Source of the DNA: Sphingomonas sp. PP-CE-1A-559
GTDB taxonomy: Bacteria > Pseudomonadota > Alphaproteobacteria > Sphingomonadales > Sphingomonadaceae
DNA: 64,000 nucleotides
NCBI RefSeq assembly: GCF_004340965.1
Contig: NZ_SLYA01000004.1
Location: 248,001 to 312,000, forward strand
Direction: 5' to 3'
In this document: positions 29,848-38,463 of the stretch, piece by piece
Layout of the letters: every line of letters starts with the position of its first letter
Position numbering within the stretch: the first letter of the stretch is position 1
Notes under the pieces: generated by a model
What the model saw: the letters and a program-made list of their open reading frames with translations, nothing else
What the model was told of the DNA's origin: nothing
Databases searched by the model: none
Made by a program: the position numbers and the translations under genes

Positions 29848-30309
29848 TCAGCGCCGGGTCGCGAGCTTCGCACCCAGCGCCGTGACCAACCCGAACACCG
29901 CATGGTTCACGCTGTGCATGCCGATCGTCTTCGCATCGGCCTGCCACTCCGGCGGCTTCACACCGAGCAACGGCCCCGTGATCCAGTGCATCGCCGCATA
30001 GAACGCCGCGCCGAACACCATGCCCGAGCCGATGACCGACGCCTCCTCGTCGACGGTCGCGGCATAGACCGCCCCCGCCGCCGCAGACAGCAACAGGTGA
30101 CCGCCCTGCGTGACCGCCTGCTCACGCGACGACGGCAGGGCATCCGCGGCCGGCGGGTCGATGCCCAGTTTCTCCGCCGTCTTGCGTTCGAGCGTGACGA
30201 TCTCGGACGGTTCGCCGCTCTTGCGCTCGCCCGCCATCAGCAGCGCAGTAATGCCCAGCCCGGCCACCAGGCCACCTGCGACCGCGCCGGCCATCCGTCG
30301 TGGATCCAT
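29848..30309 (-). CDS. Conserved hypothetical membrane protein (DUF1440/YagU-like)
   Basis: This is a 153-residue protein with an N-terminal membrane helix (GAVAGGLVAGLGITALLMAG, about 8-27), a charged soluble segment, and further hydrophobic stretches at about 70-105 and 130-147. The pattern, including GMVFGAAFYAAMHWITGPLLG, resembles YagU/DUF1440 inner-membrane proteins, but I am not certain of the family. I chose the ATG at 30309 (MDPRRMAGAV); the open frame upstream shows no family features. It is divergent from the hydrolase fusion gene. Confidence 0.72.
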   Translation of the reverse strand: MDPRRMAGAVAGGLVAGLGITALLMAGERKSGEPSEIVTLERKTAEKLGIDPPAADALPSSREQAVTQGGHLLLSAAAGAVYAATVDEEASVIGSGMVFGAAFYAAMHWITGPLLGVKPPEWQADAKTIGMHSVNHAVFGLVTALGAKLATRR

Positions 30310-30519
30310 CGTCGTGCTCCTGAAGTTCTGCCGTCCCCAACGCGCAGATCGCAAATCGGCCCACCACGTCGTGCCGCCCGATCATCTTTGCGAATCATTG
30401 GCTTAGCCGCCGGAACAGCAGGCGGCCGAGACTGTTTCGCTACCAGGACCCTTCGCGTCGGCCCGCTCCACCGTGAGCTTCCACCACGATCTCGACGCCC
30501 CGATCCGACGAGGACCATC

Positions 30520-32559
30520 ATGCCGATCCAGACGACCGACGATCTCGAACTCGCCTATGCCGATACCGGGCCGCGCGATGGCCAGCCGGTCCTGCTGATC
30601 CACGGCTGGCCCGACGACGCATCGACTTGGGACGAGGTCGTACCCGCGCTCAATGCGGCCGGATTGCGGACCATCGTGCCGACCTTGCGCGGCTTTGGCG
30701 AAACCCGGTTCGTCGGGAATGCACCGCGCACCGGCAACAGCGCGATCCTGGCGATGGACATGATCGCGCTGATGGACGCGCTCGGGATCGAGACGTTCAT
30801 GATCGGCGGGCATGACTGGGGCTCGAACACCGCGGAGGCACTCGCGGTCGGCTGGCCCGACCGCGTCGAGCGGATGGCGATGCTCGCGACGCCGCCCCGG
30901 CTCGGCGGCATGCCGACGCCGCCGTTCGAGCAGGTGCAACGCCAATGGTATCATTGGTTCATGGCCACCGCGCGCGGTGCGCAGGCCGTTCGCGACGACC
31001 ACAAGGGTTTCGCGCACATCCACTGGGTCAACTGGTCGCCCCCCGGCTGGTTCGACGAAGCGACCTTCGCCCGCGTCGCACGATCGTTCGAGAACCCCGA
31101 CTGGGCCGACGTCACGCTGCACAGCTACCGCGCGCGCTGGAACGAGGCCGAACCCGATCCGCGCAGCCAGTGGCTCGAGGACAAGGTGAAGGCGACAAGG
31201 ACGCTCTCGCTGCCGACGATGTATTTCCAGGGCGCGGTCGACGGCGTGAACCCGCCATCGGCGAGCACTTCGGTACCCGCCAAGTTCACCGGCCCGTTCG
31301 CGTTCGTGACGCTCAACGGCGTCGGCCATTTCATCCAGCGCGAAGTCCCCGACGCGGTCGCGCGCCATCTCATCCAGCTTTTCACCGGCAATCCCGCCGA
31401 CCTGTCCGACACCACCGACCGGAGCCTTACAATGTCCAAGACCAAGCCCTTCCTCGCCGGCGCTGCCGCGATCGCCGTCGTCGCCGCCGCGGCGATCGGC
31501 GTCGCCAGCGCGCAGACCGCAGCGCAGACCAGCGGTCGCCCGCTCACCCAGGTCGCGCAGTTCGATCACCAGGCGACCGGCGTCGCCGTCACCGCCGACG
31601 GCCGTCGCTTCGTCAACTTCCCCCGCTGGACCGACGACGCGCCGATCTCGGTCGCCGAAGTGATGAAGGACGGCTCGCTCAAGGCCTATCCGGACGCCAA
31701 GTGGAACAGCTGGCGCAACGCGAAGTCCGCGGAAATGCCGGTCGGCGATTACTTCGTCTGCGTGCAGTCGATCGTCCCCGACGGCCACGGCAACCTCTGG
31801 GTGCTCGATCCCGGCGCGCCCGGTAACGAAAAGATCCTCGAAGGTGCGCCCAAGCTGGTCAAGATCGACCTTGCCACCAACCGCGTGACCAAGGTCATCA
31901 AGGTGCCGCTCGACGTCGCGTTGCAGGGCACCTACCTCAACGACATCCGCTTCTCGCCCGACGGCAAGACCGGCTACATCACCGATTCCGGGACGCGCGG
32001 CGCGATCATCGTCATCGATCTCGAAACCGGCAAGGGCTTCCGCGCGCTCGACGGCCATGGCTCAACGCAGATCGACAAGACCGTGAAGGTGATGACCGAC
32101 GGCAAGCCGCTCGTCCGCCCCGATGGTCGCCAGCCCGCCTTCGCCGCGGACGGCATCGCGATCTCTAACGACGGCAAGACGCTCTACTATCAGGCGCTTA
32201 CCGGCAAGACACTCTACTCGATCGACACCACGCTGCTGCGTGACGGCGTCAGCGAGGCGACGCGGGCCGCGGGCGTGAAGACCGTCGCGCAGACGCACGT
32301 CGCCGACGGCCTGTGGATGAGCAAGGCGGGCACGCTCTACCTGACGTCGCCGGTTAACAACGGCATCACCCGGCTGGTCGGCGATCATGTCGAGCCGGTG
32401 CTGACCGACGCCCGCCTGCGCTGGCCCGATACGTTCTCGGAAGGTCCGGATGGCCGCATCTACGTCACCGCCAGCCACATCCAGGACACCAACTGGTTCA
32501 AGCCCGGGGCGCCCGCGTCGCTCAAGACCGAGCTGTTCTCGTTCGCACCCGCAAAGTGA
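30520..32559 (+). CDS. In-frame fusion: epoxide-hydrolase-like alpha/beta hydrolase + Yellow/MRJP-like beta-propeller protein
   Basis: One uninterrupted 679-codon frame joins two proteins that are normally separate. Residues 1-304 are an alpha/beta hydrolase with LLIHGWPDDASTW, nucleophile Asp99 in GGHDWGSN and the final His in GVGHFIQRE (about 272), the Asp-nucleophile arrangement of epoxide hydrolases and haloalkane dehalogenases. Residues 305-679 begin with their own Met and a full signal peptide (MSKTKPFLAGAAAIAVVAA onward) and continue as a major-royal-jelly/Yellow-type (SMP-30-like) propeller. No stop codon separates them, so this is either a true fusion, a lost stop codon, or two overlapping translation products. 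The gene after it encodes a catalase-family protein. Confidence 0.85.
   Translation: MPIQTTDDLELAYADTGPRDGQPVLLIHGWPDDASTWDEVVPALNAAGLRTIVPTLRGFGETRFVGNAPRTGNSAILAMDMIALMDALGIETFMIGGHDWGSNTAEALAVGWPDRVERMAMLATPPRLGGMPTPPFEQVQRQWYHWFMATARGAQAVRDDHKGFAHIHWVNWSPPGWFDEATFARVARSFENPDWADVTLHSYRARWNEAEPDPRSQWLEDKVKATRTLSLPTMYFQGAVDGVNPPSASTSVPAKFTGPFAFVTLNGVGHFIQREVPDAVARHLIQLFTGNPADLSDTTDRSLTMSKTKPFLAGAAAIAVVAAAAIGVASAQTAAQTSGRPLTQVAQFDHQATGVAVTADGRRFVNFPRWTDDAPISVAEVMKDGSLKAYPDAKWNSWRNAKSAEMPVGDYFVCVQSIVPDGHGNLWVLDPGAPGNEKILEGAPKLVKIDLATNRVTKVIKVPLDVALQGTYLNDIRFSPDGKTGYITDSGTRGAIIVIDLETGKGFRALDGHGSTQIDKTVKVMTDGKPLVRPDGRQPAFAADGIAISNDGKTLYYQALTGKTLYSIDTTLLRDGVSEATRAAGVKTVAQTHVADGLWMSKAGTLYLTSPVNNGITRLVGDHVEPVLTDARLRWPDTFSEGPDGRIYVTASHIQDTNWFKPGAPASLKTELFSFAPAK
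31432..31518 (+). other. Internal start and signal peptide inside the hydrolase fusion
   Basis: The ATG at 31432 is preceded by CCGGAGCC, a plausible ribosome-binding site at normal spacing, and begins a classical signal peptide with a hydrophobic core and an ASAQ cleavage region. If used, it would release a 375-residue exported MRJP-like protein (31432-32559). In the full fusion the same segment would be a membrane span holding the hydrolase in the cytoplasm and the propeller outside. Confidence 0.7.
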
Positions 32560-32567
32560 GGCCCGAC

Positions 32568-33650
32568 ATGACCTATCTCCGCTACAGCGACGACATCGAG
32601 ACGATCCAGCCCAACGAGCAGGAATCGATCGACGGCATCATTCAGGGCATGTCGCAGCAGACCGAAACCGTCGAGAAGCGCGAGGGCCATGCGGTCCGCG
32701 CGAGCCATGCGAAGAGTTCGGCGTGCGTGATCGGCGAACTGACGATCGCGCCCGGCCTGCCGCCCGAACTCGCACAAGGCGTGTTCGCGACGCCCGGCAC
32801 GCACCCCGTCGCGATCCGCTTCGCGCAGGGGCCGGGCGAGACGCTCGGCGACCGCGTCTCGACGCACCGCGGCATGGCGATCAAGATCTTCGACGTACCC
32901 GGCGACAAGCTGTCGGGCCACGATGCCGACACGCAGGATTTCGTGTTCGCGACGGGCACGACCTTTCCGTCCGGCACCGCGCAGGGGTTCCTGAGCGATG
33001 CCAAGAAGATCGGTGCGGCAGTACCCTTGCCGGAGGGCTTCAAGAGCGCGGTGTCGAGCCTCGCGCGCAACGTGAACAAGGCACTGCACGCGGTCGGCAC
33101 CGAAAGCCCCAAGGCAGACTTTTTCGGTCATCCCTTCAGTCATCCGCTCGCCGAACCGTATTTCAGCCAATGTCCGATCCGCTACGGGGATTTCGTTGCC
33201 AAGATCGGCGCCTTCCCCGCCTCGCCCGAACAGGCCGCGCTGAAGGACTGGGAACTCGACCCGAAGCAGGACGAGGATGGATTCCGCCATGCCGCCGTCC
33301 GCTATTTTGGCGAACACGACGCGGTCTTCGAACTGCGCGTGCAACTCTGGGCGAACGCCGAGACGCAGCCGATCGAAGACACCTCGGTCGACTGGCCCGA
33401 GGAGGAGAGCCGCTACCTGACCGTCGCGACGATCCGCATTCCGCGGCAGGAGGCCTATAGCGCCGCCCGCGTCCGTTATTTCGACGATGTGATGACGTTC
33501 CGCCCCGCCCACTCACTGGCGGCACACCGCCCGCTGGGCTCGGTGATGCGCGCCCGCCTACAGGTCTATCACGCGCTGTCGAAGCTGCGTCACGACGAGA
33601 ACGGCACCAAGGCCGAAAACACCGCCTCGGTCGACCAGATACCCGCCTGA
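32568..33650 (+). CDS. Catalase family protein
   Basis: This is a 360-residue protein of the short catalase-related family (SrpA-like heme proteins). Recognisable segments are VRASHAKSSACVIGELTI, HPVAIRFAQGPGE, RGMAIKIFDVPG, QDFVFATGTTFPSGTAQGF and HPLAEPYFSQCPIRYGD. The classical full-length catalase active site (RVVHARG) appears only in reduced form (VRASHAKSS), so activity may be low or altered. There is no signal peptide. The ATG at 32568 follows the fusion gene stop by 8 bases with GTGAGG before it, so the two genes form an operon. Confidence 0.85.
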   Translation: MTYLRYSDDIETIQPNEQESIDGIIQGMSQQTETVEKREGHAVRASHAKSSACVIGELTIAPGLPPELAQGVFATPGTHPVAIRFAQGPGETLGDRVSTHRGMAIKIFDVPGDKLSGHDADTQDFVFATGTTFPSGTAQGFLSDAKKIGAAVPLPEGFKSAVSSLARNVNKALHAVGTESPKADFFGHPFSHPLAEPYFSQCPIRYGDFVAKIGAFPASPEQAALKDWELDPKQDEDGFRHAAVRYFGEHDAVFELRVQLWANAETQPIEDTSVDWPEEESRYLTVATIRIPRQEAYSAARVRYFDDVMTFRPAHSLAAHRPLGSVMRARLQVYHALSKLRHDENGTKAENTASVDQIPA

Positions 33651-33693
33651 GACAAAGGTCCCTTCGGGGACCCGGCTTGCGCTCATGGCAAAT

Positions 33694-33729
33694 AAAAACC
33701 CCGCTAGTCCGTGGGACTAGCGGGGTTTT
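33694..33729. terminator. Bidirectional Rho-independent terminator
   Basis: AAAAACCCCGCTAGTCC and GGACTAGCGGGGTTTT form a 15-bp stem with a short loop, with A-run and T-run on opposite sides. It ends transcription of the catalase-family gene from the left and of tRNA-Val from the right. Confidence 0.92.
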
Positions 33730-33732
33730 CAA

Positions 33733-33807
33733 TGGTGGGCGTGGCAAGGATTGAACTTGCGACCCCTGCGATGTCAACACAGTGCTCTACCACTGAGCTA
33801 CACGCCC
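33733..33807 (-). tRNA. tRNA-Val (anticodon GAC)
   Basis: Read on the minus strand, the acceptor stem GGGCGTG pairs with CACGCCC, followed by an encoded ACCA end. The D arm is GCTCAGTGGTAGAGC, the anticodon stem CTGTG/CGCAG encloses loop TTGACAT (anticodon GAC), and the T arm is GCAAGTTCAATCCTTGC. It is 75 nucleotides including CCA. A strong terminator lies just downstream. Confidence 0.97.
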
Positions 33808-33851
33808 GCCGGAGGGCTCCACTAGCCGCGCTCTTCGCGGCGTGCAAGCCC

Positions 33852-34229
33852 TCAATGCATACCCGTGACATTATCCATCTCGAACAGCCGGTCGACCTCG
33901 GCGACCAGGTCGCGGAGGTGGAACGGCTTGGACAGGACGCGCGCCTGCGGCATCGCCCGCCCGGCCTTCAACGTGACCGCCGCAAAGCCGGTGATGAACA
34001 TCACCCGCAGGTCCGCACACATCTCGCCCGCCTTCTGCGCCAGTTCGATGCCGTCCATCTCGGGCATGACGATATCGGTCAGCAACAGGTCGAACGTCTC
34101 GGTTTCGAGCAACGGAATCGCCGCCGTCCCGCGGTCGACCGCGGTCACGGCATAGCCCGAGCGTTCGAGCGCCCGAGTCAGATACTCGCGCATGACCTGA
34201 TCGTCCTCGGCCAGCAGAATTCGTAACAT
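33852..34229 (-). CDS. cpdR: Single-domain response regulator CpdR
   Basis: This is a 125-residue lone receiver domain. Acidic pair Asp9/Asp10, phospho-acceptor Asp52 in LLLTDIVMPEMDG, and Lys101 in VLSKPFHLRDL are all present. IMPEMDG and SKPFHLRDLVAEV strongly resemble CpdR of other alphaproteobacteria, where the unphosphorylated form recruits ClpXP to degrade cell-cycle proteins. Linkage to a tRNA-Val gene and N-formylglutamate amidohydrolase gene fits conserved alphaproteobacterial gene order as I recall it. A CtrA-like half site lies upstream at 34283. Confidence 0.9.
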   Translation of the reverse strand: MLRILLAEDDQVMREYLTRALERSGYAVTAVDRGTAAIPLLETETFDLLLTDIVMPEMDGIELAQKAGEMCADLRVMFITGFAAVTLKAGRAMPQARVLSKPFHLRDLVAEVDRLFEMDNVTGMH

Positions 34230-34282
34230 CGATCTAAAGTCCCGTTTTCACACGCACATTCCGCGGTCGCCCTACCCTGAAA

Positions 34283-34290
34283 ATGGTTAA
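34283..34290 (-). promoter_or_regulatory. Possible CtrA half-site upstream of cpdR
   Basis: On the minus strand the sequence is TTAACCAT, the 8-base CtrA half-site known from Caulobacter. It lies 54 bases before the cpdR start. A single half-site in 110 bases can occur by chance, but this AT-rich stretch stands out in GC-rich DNA, and cpdR is a known CtrA-pathway gene. Confidence 0.4.
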
Positions 34291-34339
34291 CATATCCAGG
34301 TCGATTGCCCATGCCCGGTGCTGGCCCTAGCGTGGTGCG

Positions 34340-35185
34340 ATGCAGTCTTCTTCCTTCGAGCGCCTGGGCGCAATGCCGCCCGTGAGCCCGGTGGTGGTGT
34401 CCGTCCCGCACGCAGGCCGGGACTATCCGCTCGCGCTCAAGACGGCGTTGCGCGTGCCGCTTGCCGGGCTGCTGCCGCTCGAGGATCGGCTCGTCGATGC
34501 GGTGGCGCGTGCCGCACGGACCGATCAGACGACGATCGTCCAGACCCGTGCGCGCGCCTGGATCGATCTCAACCGGCGCGAGGACGAGCGCGATCCGCTG
34601 CTCGACGAGGGTGCGCCATCGATGCCGCTCGCTCAGCAATCCGCCAAGCTGCGCAGTGGGCTCGGTCTCGTCCCACGCCGCGCATCGGGGGCGGGCGATC
34701 TCTGGGCGCGGCGGTTCACCGATGCCGACGTCACCGCGAGGATCGCCAACGATCACCGTCCTTACCATGCGGCGCTCACGGCGGCGCTGAAGGCGGCACA
34801 CGACCGATTCGGCGTGGCGGTGTTGCTCGACGTGCATTCGATGCCGCCGCTCGGTCCGGGTGGATCGCGAATCGTGATCGGCGACCGGTTCGGCCATTCC
34901 GCCGAGCCACGCTTCGTCGCGCGGATCGAAGCCGAGTGTATCGCGCGCGGGTTCTCGACCGCGATCAACGCACCCTATGCGGGTGGCCATATCCTGGAAC
35001 GACATGCGTGTCCGGCCGCAAACGTTCATGCGGTACAATTCGAGCTGGATCGCACGCTGTATCTCGATCGCAAGCTCCACGCGCCCGGGGCCGGTTTTGC
35101 GCGCGTCGTCGACCTCGTCCGCGCAATTTTGGCGGCGCTCACCGACGAGGCCTTGCCCGTCCCGCTCGCCGCTGCCGCCGAATGA
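34340..35185 (+). CDS. N-formylglutamate amidohydrolase family protein
   Basis: This is a 281-residue zinc-dependent hydrolase-like protein. The family pattern is clear: VSVPHAGRDYPLAL near 20, TRARAWIDLNRREDERDPL near 72-90, and LLDVHSMPPLGPG near 165. It is related to HutG-type enzymes that remove formate from N-formyl-L-glutamate in histidine breakdown, but no hut genes are adjacent, so the substrate here may differ. It is divergent from cpdR and convergent with the Mfd-type helicase gene, 10 bases apart. Confidence 0.9.
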   Translation: MQSSSFERLGAMPPVSPVVVSVPHAGRDYPLALKTALRVPLAGLLPLEDRLVDAVARAARTDQTTIVQTRARAWIDLNRREDERDPLLDEGAPSMPLAQQSAKLRSGLGLVPRRASGAGDLWARRFTDADVTARIANDHRPYHAALTAALKAAHDRFGVAVLLDVHSMPPLGPGGSRIVIGDRFGHSAEPRFVARIEAECIARGFSTAINAPYAGGHILERHACPAANVHAVQFELDRTLYLDRKLHAPGAGFARVVDLVRAILAALTDEALPVPLAAAAE

Positions 35186-35195
35186 CCGGACGCGC

Positions 35196-38100
35196 CTAGC
35201 TGATCAGCGCGTCCAGCAGTTCCTCGATCCGCCCTGCCCGCGTGATCGGGTCGGCAATGCCCTCGGCGGCGATCCAGCGCCCGTTCTTCTCGACCAGATC
35301 GTCGAGCGGTTTTGCGGCAGTCCGGTCGTGCGGCGTGAACGCGATCGCAGCGGGACCGGCGTCGATCTGTCGTACGCCCGCCTCACGCGCCATCATCCGG
35401 ATACGCGCCACCTGCAACAGTCGCAGTGCCGCCTCGGGCGCCTTGCCGAACCGGTCGTCCAGCTCCGCCTCGAACAGGTCGAGTGCCGAGACGTCCTCCA
35501 GCCGCGCAAGCCGGCCATAGAGCGACATCCGCACCTCCATCTCGGGGATCCACGCTTCGGGAAGGCTGCCGCCCAGTTCGAGGTGAAGTTCGGGAATCCA
35601 GTCGTCGATCGGCGCGCCGCCCTCGCGCTCGATCCGCGCCAGCCGCAACGCGCGGCCGAACAGATGCTGGTACAGGTCGATCCCGATCAGTTTCATGTGA
35701 CCAGCCTGTGCCTCGCCGACCAGATCGCCCGCGCCCCGCAGGTCGAGATCGCGCGCACTGATCGCAAAGCCCGCGCCCAGGCGGTCGAACGCCTGGAGCG
35801 TGCGCAACCGCTTCAGCGTCGCCTCCGCGATCGTCGCCTCGCCGTCGGTCAGCAGCATCACCTGCCCCCGCCGTCCACTGCGACCGACGCGGCCGCGAAG
35901 CTGATGCAGCTGCGACAAGCCGAACCGGTCCGCGTGATGCACGATCATCGTGTTCGCGCGCGGCACGTCGAGCCCGGCCTCGATGATGTTGGTCGCAAGC
36001 AGTACGTCGCCGTCGCCCGCCGCAAACGCGACCATCGCCTCGTCGATCTCCCCCGCCGGCATTTTCCCGTGCGCCTGCACCAGCCCGAGTTCAGGCACGA
36101 GCTTGGCCAGCTTGGCGGCAAGCGGCGCCATGTCGTCGATCCGCGGCACCACGACGAAGCTCTGCCCGCCTCGCGCCCGCTCGCGACGCAGCGCCGCGCG
36201 CACCGTCGCGTCGTCGAACTGCGCGACCGACGTGCGGATCGGCTGGCGACGTGCCGGCGGTGTGGCGATGACCGACAAGCCCTGCAACCCGATCATCGCG
36301 GACTGTAGCGTCCGCGGGATCGGCGTCGCGCTAAGCGTCAGGACGTGCCCCGCCCCCAGCGCATGCATCTTGGCCTTGTCGGCCGCGCCGAACCTTTGCT
36401 CTTCGTCGATCACGACGAGCGCGAGATCCTTGTACGCGACGCCCTTGCCGGCGATCGCCCCCGTGCCGATCACGACGCCGATCGATCCGTCCGCAAGCCC
36501 CGCCCGAACCCGCGCCTTCTCCGCGGTATTCGACAACCGCGACAGGCCGGCGACGGTCACGCCGGTCCCCTCGAAGCGCTTCGAGAACGTCTCGATATGC
36601 TGGCGGACCAGCACCGTCGTCGGCGCGGCGATCGCGACCTGGCGCCCGGCCAGTGCAACGGCAGCAGCGGCACGCAACGCGACCTCGGTCTTGCCGTAGC
36701 CGACGTCGCCGATGATCAGCCGGTCCATCGGCTTGCCGCTCGCAAGGTCCGCCAGCGTCGTCGCGATCGCCTTTGCCTGGTCCGGCGTCTCGGTGAACGC
36801 GAAGCCGGCGGCGAATTTCTCGTACCGGGCACGGTCGGGCTCGATCGGATCGGTCGTCCTTGCGTCGCGTTCCGCAGCGATCGCGGCGAGGTCCCGCGCG
36901 CTTTCGGCGATCGCGGCATCGATCGCGCCACGCCGCTTCTGCCACGACGCACCGTCGAGCGAGTCAAGCGTGACCGCGTCGATCTCCGCGCCATACCGCC
37001 AGATCCGGTCGGCCTCGCGCACAGGCACCAGGCGGCGGCCTTCCTTGGCATATTCCAGGACGATCGCGTCGCCGTCGGTCCCCGGCAGCATCTCGAGCCC
37101 GCGGACGACGCCGATCCCGAACTCCTCGTGGACGATCACGTCGCCGCATCGCAGCTCGCTCGTCAGTCCCGGCAACATGCCCGCACTGCCGCCCGCGATC
37201 TCGTCCCCCCGAGCCCGCCCGCCGAGCAGGTCCGCGCCGGCAACGACCGCGGTCCCGCTCGCGACGAAGCCGCGATCGACCGGGGCGACCAGCAACATGG
37301 CGGTGCCGGGCTTGGCCGAAACGACGTCCGTCCAGCGATCGACCGACGTGAAGGCGATCTTCGCCGCCCGCTCGAGCCTGGGCTGGAGGAACCGCAGGTC
37401 GCGCGGCGATCCCACGACGAGCAGACGCCCATCCGCAAGCGCGTCCTTCGCGAACCGCGCGAACGCGCGCGCCGGATCGCGCCGTTCGATGAACCGCGGG
37501 GGCATTTCGTCGCCAACGTCGAACGCGGCCGTTTCACGGTTCGCGATCTCGGTTGCCCAGACCTTTTCGAGGACCAGATCGGCGGAGGCACGACGCCGGG
37601 GCAGGCCATCTGCGGCAATGGCAAGGAACCGGTCGCGCCGCTTCTCCGCATCCCGGTCGAACGCGATCGCTGCATCCGGTAGGTGCGCGAGGATCGACAC
37701 GCCCTTCTCGACCGCGGGTTCGGTCGCGCGACCGATCTCGACGACGTCGACGTCGCCCAGGCCGAGTTGCGACACCGGATCGTAATCACGCAAGCCAGTG
37801 ATGCGGCCATCGGCGAACTCGATCCGGACCGGGGTCTCGCGATCGGCGGGGAACACATCGATCACGCCACCGCGTACCGCGATCTCGCCCGGTTCGTCGA
37901 TCCGATCGTCGGTCAGGTAGCCGACCTCCTCGGCGATCGCGGCAAACGCCTCGATGTCGATCGCATCGCCGACCTGCAGCCGCGGTGGCGCCACGTCGAA
38001 CATCGGCGGCGGCGGATAGCGTACCGCCGTCGCCTCGGCGGTCGTCACCACCAGGATCGGTGCCGCCTTACTCTCGGATCCCGCGCGTAGCCGCCGCAAC

Positions 38101-38387
38101 GCCGCCACGCGACGTCCGACGTTGGCAGGCGATGCCGGCGCATCGTCGCCCGGCAGCGCATCGCTCGACGGCACGTGGACGACCAAAGCATCGGGCGCGA
38201 GCGCCGCCGCAATGGTCGCGATCTCCGTCGCCCGCTGATCGTCCGCCGCGACGTAGACGAGGTTCCCGCCGGACAAGCGCTCGACGATAGCCGCCGCCAG
38301 CGGTGCCACCGCCGCGCTAGGCTTCGCCGCTATCGTTGGCGCGACATCCGCATTCTCGACGTCTTGACTGACCTGAAGCACCGACAC
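35196..38387 (-). CDS. mfd: Mfd-type transcription-repair coupling helicase (divergent, possibly a paralogue)
   Basis: This is a 1063-residue SF2 translocase with the Mfd order of domains: a UvrB-like N-terminal module, an RNA-polymerase-interaction domain (CGDVIVHEEFGIGVVRGLE), a RecG-like helicase core with Walker A GDVGYGKTE and DEEQRFG, TRG motif region, and the C-terminal TRCF domain. The GTG at 38387 is chosen because GAAGGA precedes it. It is about 85 residues shorter than E. coli Mfd and differs at usually fixed positions (GDVGYGKTE for GDVGFGKTE, GTGAIAGKGV for GTHAIL). It could be the only Mfd or a second copy. Confidence 0.85.
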   Translation of the reverse strand: MSVLQVSQDVENADVAPTIAAKPSAAVAPLAAAIVERLSGGNLVYVAADDQRATEIATIAAALAPDALVVHVPSSDALPGDDAPASPANVGRRVAALRRLRAGSESKAAPILVVTTAEATAVRYPPPPMFDVAPPRLQVGDAIDIEAFAAIAEEVGYLTDDRIDEPGEIAVRGGVIDVFPADRETPVRIEFADGRITGLRDYDPVSQLGLGDVDVVEIGRATEPAVEKGVSILAHLPDAAIAFDRDAEKRRDRFLAIAADGLPRRRASADLVLEKVWATEIANRETAAFDVGDEMPPRFIERRDPARAFARFAKDALADGRLLVVGSPRDLRFLQPRLERAAKIAFTSVDRWTDVVSAKPGTAMLLVAPVDRGFVASGTAVVAGADLLGGRARGDEIAGGSAGMLPGLTSELRCGDVIVHEEFGIGVVRGLEMLPGTDGDAIVLEYAKEGRRLVPVREADRIWRYGAEIDAVTLDSLDGASWQKRRGAIDAAIAESARDLAAIAAERDARTTDPIEPDRARYEKFAAGFAFTETPDQAKAIATTLADLASGKPMDRLIIGDVGYGKTEVALRAAAAVALAGRQVAIAAPTTVLVRQHIETFSKRFEGTGVTVAGLSRLSNTAEKARVRAGLADGSIGVVIGTGAIAGKGVAYKDLALVVIDEEQRFGAADKAKMHALGAGHVLTLSATPIPRTLQSAMIGLQGLSVIATPPARRQPIRTSVAQFDDATVRAALRRERARGGQSFVVVPRIDDMAPLAAKLAKLVPELGLVQAHGKMPAGEIDEAMVAFAAGDGDVLLATNIIEAGLDVPRANTMIVHHADRFGLSQLHQLRGRVGRSGRRGQVMLLTDGEATIAEATLKRLRTLQAFDRLGAGFAISARDLDLRGAGDLVGEAQAGHMKLIGIDLYQHLFGRALRLARIEREGGAPIDDWIPELHLELGGSLPEAWIPEMEVRMSLYGRLARLEDVSALDLFEAELDDRFGKAPEAALRLLQVARIRMMAREAGVRQIDAGPAAIAFTPHDRTAAKPLDDLVEKNGRWIAAEGIADPITRAGRIEELLDALIS

Positions 38388-38463
38388 GCATCCTTCTTTC
38401 GAGGATGAACGTGATGTCGGCAACGTGCGTTCCGGCGATACTATCCTCGATCAGGGTATTCGA

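Noticed and set aside
38388..38423. A longer Mfd starting at a TTG at 38423.
   Set aside because: GAAGGA lies at the right distance for the GTG at 38387, and the extra residues are Ser/Arg-rich and not family-like.
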